This document shows positions 23,616-32,984 of a DNA stretch of 64,000 bases, in pieces. The notes beneath the pieces are model-generated. The model was not told the DNA's origin and did no database searches. It worked only from the letters and a program-made list of their open reading frames with translations. Location: NCBI GenBank assembly GCA_022510565.1, contig JAFLTE010000003.1:124001-188000 (forward strand). Direction: 5' to 3'. The stretch is from Lachnospiraceae bacterium. Its GTDB lineage: Bacteria; Bacillota; Clostridia; Lachnospirales; Lachnospiraceae. Numbering within the stretch: position 1 is the first letter of the stretch; each line of letters opens with the position of its first letter. The position numbers and the translations under genes are program-made.

Positions 23616-23644
23616 TTGCTTTTTTTAAATGAGTATGATAGAAT
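23616..23644 (+). promoter_or_regulatory. Promoter of the GerMN lipoprotein gene
   Basis: TTGCTT (23616-23621) and TAGAAT (23639-23644) are 17 bp apart, with TG just before the -10. It lies 22 bp before the start codon at 23667. Confidence 0.55.
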
Positions 23645-23666
23645 AGACGCGATTGAGGAGAGGGTT

Positions 23667-24302
23667 ATGAAAATTAGGAAAAAAGCAGTATTTTTAATCA
23701 GTATAGCGGTAGTGTCTCTGGCAGCTTGCGGTATACGCTCCGACAGGAGTGTGTCTTCAGGTGAAATTATCGTGCCTGAAGTATCTTCTGAGGACTTGTT
23801 GGTCAGCTCTCTGGAATATCTTTTGTTGGAAGATACGGAGAATGATACGGAGTCTGATGAGCAGCAGGATGCGGAAGATGAGAAGACAAATCAGGATATT
23901 CAGGCAGTTATCTACTACGGTGACGGTGGTACTCTTGCCCTCATAGATGAAGCGGTAGCGGTTGAGGAATTGACACCGGAGGCTCTCATTGATGCGTTAG
24001 CGAGACATAATATCGTATCATTGGACACTAAGGTGCTTTCTTTTGAACAGACGCAGGAGAACGGCAGCACAGTGTTGTGTCTCGATTTGTCCAAGGCGTT
24101 CGGAGAGTATTTACGTACCATGTCCAAGGAGGCGGAGTGCATTATACTGAGTGCTGTCGTTGATACATATCTTGAGAATTATACCGGTGATGCGGTTTAC
24201 ATAACTGTTGAAGGTGGAGTAATTAGCACGTCCAACTACGAATTTACGGAACCGCTGGAGAGATGTACGCCGGCAGAATTATTGGAGATGATGGAGAAGT
24301 GA
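23667..24302 (+). CDS. GerMN-domain lipoprotein
   Basis: A 211-residue lipoprotein. A signal peptide ends at SLAAC (Cys about residue 21), a long acidic linker follows, and residues about 80-205 match the GerMN domain found in the spore-germination protein GerM and in Lpq[20 protein letters not shown] and [21 protein letters not shown] lies just before the start. In endospore formers such proteins sit outside the membrane and may take part in sporulation or germination; the exact role is not shown. It ends 4 bp before the DUF4125 gene. Confidence 0.82.
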   Translation: MKIRKKAVFLISIAVVSLAACGIRSDRSVSSGEIIVPEVSSEDLLVSSLEYLLLEDTENDTESDEQQDAEDEKTNQDIQAVIYYGDGGTLALIDEAVAVEELTPEALIDALARHNIVSLDTKVLSFEQTQENGSTVLCLDLSKAFGEYLRTMSKEAECIILSAVVDTYLENYTGDAVYITVEGGVISTSNYEFTEPLERCTPAELLEMMEK

Positions 24303-24306
24303 TATT

Positions 24307-24930
24307 ATGGCGGAAGTAAGCGCACGTGAACAGCTAATTTTTGATATAGCGCAGACGGAGTGGGAGTTGTTTCAGAATGTTCGCAATACGGGAGGCAGAG
24401 CTTATTGTCAGGACAATCCGAACACTTTTTTTAAGATGCGCATGAGCCAGTGGATGGTCTATTCCGACGAGGTGCTTCACAGTTATTATAACGACTGTTA
24501 TGCTGCTCTTGAAGAAGGTAGAAATCTGGTTTTTGAGAAGTACGCGCGAATGATGGAGAGTACTTATCCGGAGGAGTACGAGGAACTGAAGGACATTCTT
24601 CCCGACGTGTCCGATAAGACTGACATCGTGGAGAAGATTGTGAAAATCAATCTGGAGTGGGACGCTGATATGCTGCGGGATTACCCGAACCTGCGAAACA
24701 GGGGCAGAGTAATGACCACAGAGGAGGACGGCGAGGAGGCAGGCTCATCCATGGAGAGTTATCTGCGCGGCGAGCTGCTTACATACTCCATGCATACGCT
24801 TGAGCTGATCTATCGTGAGACGGTACAGGCCTACGAAAAAGGCGAGAGCCTGTTAAAACAGACTATCGCCAATGAAACCTTATTCTATGGATATGCTTCT
24901 CTGGAAGAGGCAGAGAAAAAACACGGTTAA
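24307..24930 (+). CDS. DUF4125 family protein
   Basis: A 207-residue soluble protein, helical and acidic. The opening with [21 protein letters not shown], the [16 protein letters not shown] stretch and [12 protein letters not shown] are what I recall as DUF4125 signatures, a family of unknown function in gut Firmicutes and Actinobacteria. It follows the GerMN gene by 4 bp, so both share a transcript, and its stop overlaps the convergent zinc-ribbon gene by 4 bp. Confidence 0.72.
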   Translation: MAEVSAREQLIFDIAQTEWELFQNVRNTGGRAYCQDNPNTFFKMRMSQWMVYSDEVLHSYYNDCYAALEEGRNLVFEKYARMMESTYPEEYEELKDILPDVSDKTDIVEKIVKINLEWDADMLRDYPNLRNRGRVMTTEEDGEEAGSSMESYLRGELLTYSMHTLELIYRETVQAYEKGESLLKQTIANETLFYGYASLEEAEKKHG

Positions 24931-25631
24931 ATGTGCAGACGCCTTCGCACTTCGTTGCGAAGGCGTTTTTTAGCGAGAATCGTCACCAGTGCAAAGTCAA
25001 TAATGACACATACGGTTAAAACCACGGCTGACCATGTAATCCGGTAGGGCTTGTTGAGCATATGCTTAATCAGCAGCTCAAGGATTACACAGAAAGCGGG
25101 AATCCCCACGAACAGGTAGAGTGCACAGGACAGTACTGTAAACGGGAAAAACCGGACGAGCAGCGCGAATATTTCCGCCATGACTGTGACAAGTGCCACG
25201 ACAGGGAGGCCCAAAAGCCAGAACCATAAGTCCGCATCTGTCACATAAGTAATCAGGTACAGGAATATTACAACCGACACACCATCCGAGAGCAGTATTA
25301 GGTAAACGGGCATCTTACTATAGAATATTGCCGGACAAGTAAATACGAAGAGGCACAGGCAGCTTCCGATTACAACCAATGACCAGAGCGAAGAATTAAA
25401 CACTAATAAATTCAAGAGCAGGCAGGTGCCCGCGGTAGCGGATAATACTACTGTGAGCAGAATACCTAAATCCTTTCTTTTTACCACTTCGACCTGTCCC
25501 TTATCGGTAGGATAGGGCGAAGATGTCACTTCAGGATGCGGCTTTGTCGGATTGATAACAGGTGTATTGCAAAGCGGACATGCCTTTAAAGAGGTTTCCA
25601 GTTCCACACCACAGTTTACACAGTAAGACAT
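24927..25631 (-). CDS. Zinc-ribbon multi-spanning membrane protein (DUF6320-like)
   Basis: A 234-residue protein: an N-terminal zinc ribbon (CVNC at residues 4-7, CPLC at about 19-22), a linker, and six or so hydrophobic segments from residue 50 to 220, with an Arg-rich C-terminus. I recognise it as the zinc-ribbon membrane family (DUF6320-like) that accompanies alcohol acetyltransferase-like proteins. The start ATG at 25631 has AAAGGA upstream; a longer GTG start lacks support. It follows the acyltransferase gene by 69 bp on the same strand. Confidence 0.7.
   Translation of the reverse strand: MSYCVNCGVELETSLKACPLCNTPVINPTKPHPEVTSSPYPTDKGQVEVVKRKDLGILLTVVLSATAGTCLLLNLLVFNSSLWSLVVIGSCLCLFVFTCPAIFYSKMPVYLILLSDGVSVVIFLYLITYVTDADLWFWLLGLPVVALVTVMAEIFALLVRFFPFTVLSCALYLFVGIPAFCVILELLIKHMLNKPYRITWSAVVLTVCVIIDFALVTILAKKRLRNEVRRRLHI
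24939..24971 (+). terminator. Terminator for the GerMN-DUF4125 transcript, inside the convergent gene
   Basis: ACGCCTTCGCA pairs with TGCGAAGGCGT around a six-base loop and is followed by six Ts. It terminates the plus strand while coding for the C-terminus of the minus-strand zinc-ribbon protein. Confidence 0.85.
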
Positions 25632-25700
25632 AGTAGTTTCCTTTCTTATCCACAACGTTAAAACTTATTTTAATGTATTACGGATTATATCAACCTACAT

Positions 25701-27041
25701 TTAAACAATATCCATATCACGGTTGCTTTCAATTTTTACATGAATGCCGTCCTGCACCAGTTTGCGGAAAAAATAACGCTCCACATCTGCCTCCACGATA
25801 CTGCTGGCGAAGTTGATTGTCAGTATATCTTCGAAACTGATGATTGCACAGTTGGTGCGGGAGGAAAAGGGTTGTCCCATATAGATATCAAAACGCTCGA
25901 TATACGGTTTCATATCTTCAGGCACATACAAGGCACCCATGTTAGTCAGTCCGGCGGACGAATTTTTATCCTGCACTTTCGTGTAGAATGTGCGTACTAC
26001 GAAATCCTTGATAAAAAGTGGTACCACTCGGATCAAAGGATGTCGTTGAGTGGAGGCATTGGTGGTGATGTCGCCTCGGAGAAATTTCTCATTAATATAA
26101 TAACGCATGTAATTCCTAACGTGTTCCACGATTTCCGGGAAAGTGTAATCGCCCAGCCTGGGGTCCACGAAGGGATATACCATTGTGATGAAATTGCGCA
26201 GCGTTTTGGAAGGGAAGAAGCGGCGCAGGTTCACGGGCATCGCAATCCGCACCGGACGCAGCCGGATGTGGAAGTCGTGATTCTGCTTTTGAAGCAAAGC
26301 GTAGAGTAGTACTGAGTTGAGATATTCCGTGATGCTTGCATTGTATTTCTTCGCCACTGCCATAACTTCCTGTACGGACAGTATGCCGTCTATGATATTT
26401 AACGTATAGAAAGGTTCTTTCGTACCCCGCACACGATAAGTCTTCTCCGCAGGGCGGGGTGGACAAACCTTAGCATGGGCGTAGCGCATATAGGCGTCTT
26501 CCAGTTCCTCCGTATCCGGTTCCTTCGTGATGTCCAGAACAAATCGGTCCGGTTTTATGGGATGACCCAACAAATCTAAGTATGTTGCGGTTAATGTCTG
26601 CAGCAGGCACATACCGCCGGTACCGTCGCCTAGACAGTGGTGAGCTTCCAGGGAAATTCGGTTTTGGTAATAGTATACCCTAATTAGATAACGATTGTTA
26701 CCTTTAAAATACATGGGCATACAAGGGTTATTAATGTCTTCCCTGACATAGGGTCCCGGTCTGTTATTGGGTTCCAAGTAGCGCCAGAACAGTCCTTTGC
26801 GGATTGCTACCTTATAGGTTGGAAAGCGGGGCAGCGTCTTGTCGAGCGCCTGCTGTAATATATCGGGCTTGACAGCATCCTTCAATACAACAGACAGTCG
26901 GTAAACCGAGGAAAAGTCCCGGCGCTGCAGCGTCGGATAAACGATAGCTGACAAGTCCAACTTGTACCAGACATCCTTACGGTTTTTGCCGCCCTGCTTG
27001 GATATTTGATTGGACGTATTTTGATGTCTTGTTTTTTTCAT
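25701..27041 (-). CDS. Alcohol acetyltransferase-like / condensation-domain-fold protein
   Basis: A 446-residue protein with the chloramphenicol-acetyltransferase-like fold of acyltransferases. The active-site motif HHxxxDG appears as HHCLGDG near residue 134. RRDFSSVYRLSVVLKD at the start and AMPVNLRRFFPSKTLRNFITM in the second half are typical of this group. It probably transfers an acyl group to an unknown acceptor, perhaps a cell-envelope lipid. It is the first gene of a minus-strand pair with the zinc-ribbon membrane protein, divergent from an esterase. The substrate is unknown. Confidence 0.78.
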   Translation of the reverse strand: MKKTRHQNTSNQISKQGGKNRKDVWYKLDLSAIVYPTLQRRDFSSVYRLSVVLKDAVKPDILQQALDKTLPRFPTYKVAIRKGLFWRYLEPNNRPGPYVREDINNPCMPMYFKGNNRYLIRVYYYQNRISLEAHHCLGDGTGGMCLLQTLTATYLDLLGHPIKPDRFVLDITKEPDTEELEDAYMRYAHAKVCPPRPAEKTYRVRGTKEPFYTLNIIDGILSVQEVMAVAKKYNASITEYLNSVLLYALLQKQNHDFHIRLRPVRIAMPVNLRRFFPSKTLRNFITMVYPFVDPRLGDYTFPEIVEHVRNYMRYYINEKFLRGDITTNASTQRHPLIRVVPLFIKDFVVRTFYTKVQDKNSSAGLTNMGALYVPEDMKPYIERFDIYMGQPFSSRTNCAIISFEDILTINFASSIVEADVERYFFRKLVQDGIHVKIESNRDMDIV

Positions 27042-27144
27042 ATTATAGATATAATATCATAGTTAGCAGATTTTATGTTGAAGTATTTATATATTTTCAA
27101 AAGAAAAACCTTTTTTCTATTTTGTTGCAAGAGGGGGATTGGTT

Positions 27145-28062
27145 ATGGCAGTTACGAATAAGTCAAATGCGAATTTGATGCATTTGATTAAGAGAATGCA
27201 CGGAGTAGTGGAAAATACGGATATTGAGAAACATCGTCAATCTCAGGATCATTTCGGGGTGCTTCTCGGAAGCAATAAGGATGTACTGACGGAGGTTCTT
27301 GAGATCCCTGCGCAGTCTAAGGGAGAACATCCTCTGCATGCCGAATGGAATTATGTAAACCGAGCACACATGAAAAAGTATGTGATCCTATACTGTCACG
27401 GCGGCGGATATTCTACCGGGAGCAGCCTTTATGCCAGAACATTGACAGGGAAACTGGCCATGTCCACGTCTATGGACGTGTTGAGCTTTGATTACAGGCT
27501 GGCGCCCGAACACCCCTATCCGGCGGCGACGCAGGATGCCATGCGTGTATGGAATTATCTGATGCTTTTGGGGTACGGTGCGAGAGACATCATACTGGCG
27601 GGCGATTCCGCAGGAGGCAATCTGGCATTATCATTGACTTTGAAGCTGAAAGAAGAGGGAAGACTTCTGCCCCGCGGCTTGGTGTTAATGTCACCGTGGA
27701 CAGACCTTACATCTTCCGGGAAATCACATGTTTCTAAGGCAGAGATTGACCCTGTGCTGAATGCAGCGTATTTGGCGGACATGATTCGTAATTATGCCTC
27801 AGGACAGGAATTGAAAGATCCGCTGATTTCGCCGTTGTTTGGCAATTACAATGGGTTCCCGCCCACCTACATCCAAGTGGGAGGCAATGAAATCCTTCTG
27901 GATGATTCCGTGATACTCTATAAGAAGCTTTTGAAGGCAAATGTGTCTGTAAAACTGGATATATTTAAGGGAATGTGGCATGTTTTCCAGATGTCGCCAT
28001 TTAAGACTGCTCACGAGGCAATGGATAAGAATGCGGAGTTTATATACGATATTTGTCGTTAA
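27145..28062 (+). CDS. Alpha/beta hydrolase, hormone-sensitive-lipase-type esterase
   Basis: A 305-residue esterase of the HSL (bacterial family IV) class. It shows the oxyanion motif HGGGY at about residue 88, the nucleophile GDSAGGN near 155, the acidic residue in the DPVLNAAYL-to-DPLISPLFG region, and a C-terminal WHVFQ with the catalytic histidine. The start ATG has GAGGGGG six bases upstream. It faces the acyltransferase-like gene across about 100 bp; esterase and acyltransferase may act on the same acylated compound. Confidence 0.87.
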   Translation: MAVTNKSNANLMHLIKRMHGVVENTDIEKHRQSQDHFGVLLGSNKDVLTEVLEIPAQSKGEHPLHAEWNYVNRAHMKKYVILYCHGGGYSTGSSLYARTLTGKLAMSTSMDVLSFDYRLAPEHPYPAATQDAMRVWNYLMLLGYGARDIILAGDSAGGNLALSLTLKLKEEGRLLPRGLVLMSPWTDLTSSGKSHVSKAEIDPVLNAAYLADMIRNYASGQELKDPLISPLFGNYNGFPPTYIQVGGNEILLDDSVILYKKLLKANVSVKLDIFKGMWHVFQMSPFKTAHEAMDKNAEFIYDICR

Positions 28063-28186
28063 AATAAATTGTTTTTGCAGATAACGCTGTAATTCTCGAC
28101 GATTGCATAAAAATTGCCGAATAAAAAAAGGATTTTGCCAACAAATATAGAATAATAGGAAATAGAACGATAAGAAAGGCAGCGCC

Positions 28187-29191
28187 ATGAATATACGGGA
28201 AAGTTTGGAGCAGTGGGAGAAAGAATACTTAAGTCCCTATGCGATGCTCAGTATGAATTCCAAAGGGAGACTAAGAGCCGAAGAACAGTGCGATATCCGA
28301 CCGGTTTTTCAGCGGGACAGGGACAGAATCATACATAGCAAGTCTTTCAGAAGACTGAAGGACAAGACACAGGTTTTTCTGACGCCGGAGGGCGATCATT
28401 ACAGAACCCGTCTGACTCACACGCTGGAAGTCAGCCAGACGGCGCGGACGATTGCCAAGGCGCTGCAATTAAACGAAGATTTGGTGGAGGCAATTGCCTT
28501 AGGACATGATTTGGGGCACACGCCTTTCGGACATGCCGGGGAACGGGCATTAAACCGCGTGTGTCCGTACGGGTTTAAACATAACGAGCAGAGCGTCAGA
28601 ACAATTGATTTGTTGGAAAAAGACGGACAGGGTATCAACCTGACGCTCGAGGTGCGGGACGGCATTATGAATCATCAGACGTCCGGTATGCCGTCTACCT
28701 TAGAGGGTAAAGTCGTGCGTCTTGCCGATAAGATTGCCTACATACATCACGATATGGACGATGCCATCCGCGGCGGAATCCTGACTGAGGAGGAGGTACC
28801 CGAAGAAATCAGCTCTGTGATCGGATACAGCTGTGGGCAGCGGTTAGACTTTTTTATTCATAATATTGTCACCAACAGCAAGGGCAAGGACGATGTCTCT
28901 ATGTCGCCTGAGGCTGCGGAGGCCATGAAGAAGATGCGTGAGTTTATGTTCCGCAGTGTCTATAAGAACCCTATTGCCAAGGGGGAGGAAAATAAGGCGG
29001 AGAACCTGATTGTCACGCTATATGAGTACTATATGAACCATACGAAGAGACTGCCGGAATTTCTGTATAAGCTTCTGGACGTGGGTGAACCGCTTGAGAA
29101 AATCGTGTGTGATTATATTGGGTCCATGACGGACCGATTTGCCATTGCTCAGTATCAGGAAATCTATATTCCGAAGACATGGCACAGATAG
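28187..29191 (+). CDS. dgt: Deoxyguanosinetriphosphate triphosphohydrolase-like dNTPase
   Basis: A 334-residue HD-domain dNTPase. DRDRIIHSKSFRRLKDKTQV, RLTHTLEVSQTAR and the metal site ALGHDLGHTPFGHAGE are signatures of the family, which removes the triphosphate from dGTP or other dNTPs. The length fits the short Gram-positive form. It is followed after 13 bp by dnaG; the dgt-dnaG-rpoD order is common in Clostridia, joining nucleotide-pool control, replication priming and the main sigma factor. Confidence 0.92.
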   Translation: MNIRESLEQWEKEYLSPYAMLSMNSKGRLRAEEQCDIRPVFQRDRDRIIHSKSFRRLKDKTQVFLTPEGDHYRTRLTHTLEVSQTARTIAKALQLNEDLVEAIALGHDLGHTPFGHAGERALNRVCPYGFKHNEQSVRTIDLLEKDGQGINLTLEVRDGIMNHQTSGMPSTLEGKVVRLADKIAYIHHDMDDAIRGGILTEEEVPEEISSVIGYSCGQRLDFFIHNIVTNSKGKDDVSMSPEAAEAMKKMREFMFRSVYKNPIAKGEENKAENLIVTLYEYYMNHTKRLPEFLYKLLDVGEPLEKIVCDYIGSMTDRFAIAQYQEIYIPKTWHR

Positions 29192-29204
29192 GGATGGGAG
29201 TACA

Positions 29205-30974
29205 ATGTATTATCCGGATGAACTGATTGAAGAAGTCAGAATGAAAAATGATATCGTGAACGTGATTTCGGGATATGTTCGTATCCAGAAGAAAGGGAGC
29301 AGCTATTTCGGCTTGTGCCCGTTTCACAATGAAAAATCCCCTTCCTTTTCGGTGTCTCCCACCAAGCAGATGTATTACTGTTTTGGCTGTGGTGCCGGTG
29401 GCAATGTAATAACATTTGTTATGGAATATGAGAACGCCACCTTTCAGGAAGCAGTCAAGATGCTGGCGGAGAAGGCCGGTGTCAGTCTTCCCGAGATGGA
29501 ATACTCTGAGGAGGTAAAGCGCAAGGAGAGCAGACGCGCTACACTCCTGGAGATTCAGAAGGAGGCCGCCAAGTATTATTATTATATGCTTCGCTCCCCC
29601 AGAGGAAAGACAGGATTTCAATATTTATCGGGCAGACAGTTGTCCGAGGAGACTATGAAGAAGTTCGGGCTGGGTTATGCGGACGGTGCGGCTTCCGATT
29701 TGACCGCTTATCTAAGGTCTAAGGGATACGCCGATGAGTTGATCAACGAGTCGGGACTTATTGCCTTTGATGAAAAAAGAGGGATGCATGACAAGTTCTG
29801 GAACAGGGTCATGTTTCCGATTCAGGACAGCAACCACCGCGTAATCGGATTCGGCGGACGGGTCATGGGGGACGCTAAGCCTAAGTATCTTAATTCGCCG
29901 GAAACCATGATTTTTGATAAGAGCCGCAACCTGTACGGGCTGAATTTTGCCAGAACTTCGCGTAAAGGCAACTTTATCCTATGTGAGGGGTATATGGATG
30001 TAATCGCCATGCACCAGGCCGGTTTCACACAGGCGGTGGCCTCTCTCGGAACCGCTTTTACAGCGGGACAAGCCGCGCTTCTCAAACGCTATACCGAGGA
30101 AGTGTTGCTTGCATACGACAGTGACGGAGCCGGCGTGAATGCCGCGCTGCGTGCCATAGGAATCTTAAGGGAGGCGGGACTGCGGGGTAAAGTAATTGAC
30201 ATGCAGCCCTACAAAGACCCTGATGAGTTTGTGAAGAACATGGGTGCGGAGGCTTTTCAGGAGCGGATTGAGCAGGCACAGAACAGCTTTTTCTTCGAGC
30301 TGAAGATATTGGAGCGGGATTTTCGTATGGACGACCCTGAATCCAAGACGGCCTTTCACAGGGAAATCGCCAAGAAGCTGTGCAGTTTCGAGGAAGAGGT
30401 GGAGCGGGAGAACTACATTGAATCCGTTGCCGGGAAGTACAATATCGGTTATGAGAATCTGCGAAAACTGGTGAGCAGCTATGCGGCGAGAACGGGACTG
30501 GTACAGCCGGTGGCGCGGCCGAAGAGTACTGTGACGAAGAAGAACACGCCGGAGGAGAATGTCAAGAAATCTCAGCGGCTTCTGCTTACATGGATTACAG
30601 AGGAGCCGGAGATATATCCGAAGATTAAGGCATATATCACAGCGCAGGATTTTACGGAGCCGCTGTATGAGCAGGTGGCGGACAAGCTTTTTGCAGACTT
30701 AGAGCAGGGCAGTTACAATCCGGCGGCAATCATCAGTGCTTTCGAGGAAGAGCAGGAGCAGCGAGCTGTAGCGGAGATTTTCAATACCAAGCTTGAGGAA
30801 CTCGATACGCCCAAGGATCGGGAGAAGGCTTTCAATGACATCATCTATGCCGTGAAGGAGAACAGTTTCGAGTATTATTCCGGCAGGATGGGGGCCGATA
30901 TGAATGCCCTAAATCAGGTGATTTCCGGTAAAAAGGCGCTGGAAGAACTTAGAAAAACGCATATTTCCCTGTAA
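29205..30974 (+). CDS. dnaG: DNA primase
   Basis: A 589-residue DnaG. The N-terminal zinc finger of CHC2 type has C38, H41, C59 and C62 (CPFH and CFGC). The RNA-polymerase core with its Toprim domain follows: EGYMDVIAMHQAG and the acidic AYDSDGAG metal site. The C-terminal helical region (about 440-589) is for DnaB helicase binding. The ATG at 29205 (MYYPDEL) follows a GGGAG; a longer frame back to 29139 overlaps dgt and lacks a ribosome site. Confidence 0.95.
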   Translation: MYYPDELIEEVRMKNDIVNVISGYVRIQKKGSSYFGLCPFHNEKSPSFSVSPTKQMYYCFGCGAGGNVITFVMEYENATFQEAVKMLAEKAGVSLPEMEYSEEVKRKESRRATLLEIQKEAAKYYYYMLRSPRGKTGFQYLSGRQLSEETMKKFGLGYADGAASDLTAYLRSKGYADELINESGLIAFDEKRGMHDKFWNRVMFPIQDSNHRVIGFGGRVMGDAKPKYLNSPETMIFDKSRNLYGLNFARTSRKGNFILCEGYMDVIAMHQAGFTQAVASLGTAFTAGQAALLKRYTEEVLLAYDSDGAGVNAALRAIGILREAGLRGKVIDMQPYKDPDEFVKNMGAEAFQERIEQAQNSFFFELKILERDFRMDDPESKTAFHREIAKKLCSFEEEVERENYIESVAGKYNIGYENLRKLVSSYAARTGLVQPVARPKSTVTKKNTPEENVKKSQRLLLTWITEEPEIYPKIKAYITAQDFTEPLYEQVADKLFADLEQGSYNPAAIISAFEEEQEQRAVAEIFNTKLEELDTPKDREKAFNDIIYAVKENSFEYYSGRMGADMNALNQVISGKKALEELRKTHISL

Positions 30975-31068
30975 TCAGGGCAAGCTATTCGCAGAAGTCT
31001 GTCAATGGCTGCCTTATATACGGCGGATAGAATATAGAACTTGAAACATAGGAAGGATGGGCCAAGTA

Positions 31069-32181
31069 ATGGACGAAAATGTACAGGCAAAGTTTGAAGA
31101 GCGTCTCAAAGAGCTCTTGACGACTGCAAAGAAGAAAAGAAATGTCTTAGAGTATCAGGAAATCAATGATTTCTTCTCGGATCTGACGTTGGAAGAGGAT
31201 CAGTTTGATAAGATACTGGAGACATTGGAGCAGAACAGCATAGATGTGCTTCGCATTACCGAGGAGGACGAGGTGGATGATGAGGAAATCATTCTGACCG
31301 AGGAGGATGAGGTGGATGTGGAGAATATCGACTTGTCCGTTCCGGATGGCATCAGCATCGAGGATCCTGTCAGAATGTATTTAAAAGAGATCGGTAAAGT
31401 GCCGCTTCTCAGTGCGGAGGAGGAAATTGAGCTTGCCAAGAAGATGGAAATGGGAGATCAGGAAGCGAAGAAACGCTTAGCAGAGGCAAATCTTCGTCTT
31501 GTGGTCAGCATTGCCAAGCGGTACGTGGGTCGAGGTATGCTCTTTTTGGATTTGATTCAGGAAGGAAACCTGGGTCTGATTAAAGCAGTGGAAAAATTTG
31601 ATTATCGCAAAGGATATAAGTTCTCCACTTATGCTACATGGTGGATTCGTCAGGCAATTACAAGAGCAATCGCGGATCAGGCGAGAACGATTCGTATTCC
31701 CGTGCATATGGTGGAAACTATCAATAAACTGATTCGTGTCAGCAGGCAGTTATTGCAGGAATTGGGCAGGGAACCTACCCCCGAGGAGATTGCGGAGCAG
31801 ATGAACATGCCTGTGGAACGTGTGCGAGAGATTCTCAAGATTTCTCAGGAACCGGTGTCTCTGGAGACACCCATCGGCGAGGAGGAAGACAGCCACTTGG
31901 GCGATTTCATACAGGATGACAATGTGCCCGTTCCGGCGGATGCAGCAGCTTTTACCCTGTTAAAAGAGCAGCTGGTGGAGGTGCTCGGAACGCTGACGGA
32001 GAGAGAGCAGAAAGTGCTTAAACTGCGTTTCGGTCTGGATGACGGACGTGCCAGAACCTTAGAGGAAGTGGGCAAGGAGTTCAATGTAACCCGTGAGCGT
32101 ATCCGTCAGATAGAGGCGAAGGCGCTGCGTAAGCTGCGTCATCCCAGCAGAAGCCGCAAATTAAAGGATTATCTGGACTAA
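31069..32181 (+). CDS. rpoD: RNA polymerase primary sigma factor (sigma-A/RpoD)
   Basis: A 370-residue primary sigma factor. An N-terminal region 1.1 remnant with an acidic linker (repeated TEEDEVD) is followed by region 1.2 ([11 protein letters not shown]), region 2 ([37 protein letters not shown]), region 3 and region 4 ([21 protein letters not shown]). It directs core RNA polymerase to housekeeping promoters, such as the TTGACA/TATAAT sites in this window. The start is set at 31069 because AAGGATGGG stands eight bases before it; an ATG at 31057 lies inside that site. The stop shares a base with the trmK start. Confidence 0.96.
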   Translation: MDENVQAKFEERLKELLTTAKKKRNVLEYQEINDFFSDLTLEEDQFDKILETLEQNSIDVLRITEEDEVDDEEIILTEEDEVDVENIDLSVPDGISIEDPVRMYLKEIGKVPLLSAEEEIELAKKMEMGDQEAKKRLAEANLRLVVSIAKRYVGRGMLFLDLIQEGNLGLIKAVEKFDYRKGYKFSTYATWWIRQAITRAIADQARTIRIPVHMVETINKLIRVSRQLLQELGREPTPEEIAEQMNMPVERVREILKISQEPVSLETPIGEEEDSHLGDFIQDDNVPVPADAAAFTLLKEQLVEVLGTLTEREQKVLKLRFGLDDGRARTLEEVGKEFNVTRERIRQIEAKALRKLRHPSRSRKLKDYLD

Positions 32182-32933
32182 TGCGACCTGTGGTGTTGTC
32201 GGACAGGCTGCGGGCGGCAGTACATATGGTTACGGCAGGAAACCGAGTCTGCGACGTGGGATGTGACCACGGATTTGTGCCTATTTATCTGATAGAGCAG
32301 GGCATCAGTCCCCAAGTGCTGGCCATGGATGTAGGAAGCGGGCCCCTTGCTGCTGCGAAGCAACATATATCAGAGCGTGGACTGGATGCTAAAATAGAGA
32401 CAAGATTGTCGGATGGTTTACATAACTATAGTATTGGAGAGGCGGACACCCTCATCTGCGCCGGTATGGGCGGCAGATTGATGATGCGGATTCTGACGGA
32501 TGACTCGGATAAGACAGAGTCCTTTCAAGAGTTAATCTTGCAGCCGCAGTCCGAACTAGAACAGTTCCGTGCTTGGCTGCGCGGTCGGGGATATCGGATT
32601 ACCCACGAGAATATGATAGAAGAGGAGGGTAAGTTCTATCCCATGATGCGGGTGGAGACACACTCGCGCGACATGCTTAAATATAACGGATGTAATTCAA
32701 TGAATGACGCGGAATTATGTAAACTTGCTGACAGATATGGACCCTTATTACTGGCACACAGAAACAGCACGCTGGCAGTTTATCTCAAACGCGAGGAAAG
32801 AATCTACGAAGAGATTCTGGATAATCTGAAAGCGCAGGGGTTGTCGGATGAAAAGCGTAAGAACAGATATGAGGAAGTTCATGTTTTGCTGGAAGACTGC
32901 CGGAAGGCATTAGATATGGTGACATTAAAGTAA
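32181..32933 (+). CDS. trmK: tRNA (adenine(22)-N(1))-methyltransferase, TrmK family
   Basis: A 250-residue SAM-dependent methyltransferase. VCDVGCDHGFVPIYLIEQG is the SAM site, CAGMGGRLM is the family motif, and the C-terminal 70 residues form the helical coiled-coil typical of TrmK/YqfN. The family methylates N1 of A22 in tRNA. It overlaps the rpoD stop by one base, as in many Firmicutes where trmK follows sigA. Confidence 0.9.
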   Translation: MRPVVLSDRLRAAVHMVTAGNRVCDVGCDHGFVPIYLIEQGISPQVLAMDVGSGPLAAAKQHISERGLDAKIETRLSDGLHNYSIGEADTLICAGMGGRLMMRILTDDSDKTESFQELILQPQSELEQFRAWLRGRGYRITHENMIEEEGKFYPMMRVETHSRDMLKYNGCNSMNDAELCKLADRYGPLLLAHRNSTLAVYLKREERIYEEILDNLKAQGLSDEKRKNRYEEVHVLLEDCRKALDMVTLK

Positions 32934-32984
32934 CATGATTAGGGGAACAGGTCTAAACTTAAGAAAAGAAAGGAGAGCATTCTC

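Noticed and set aside
29139-29204. N-terminal extension of DnaG
   Set aside because: It overlaps the dgt end; DnaG proteins begin with the MYYPDEL-like segment just before the zinc finger.
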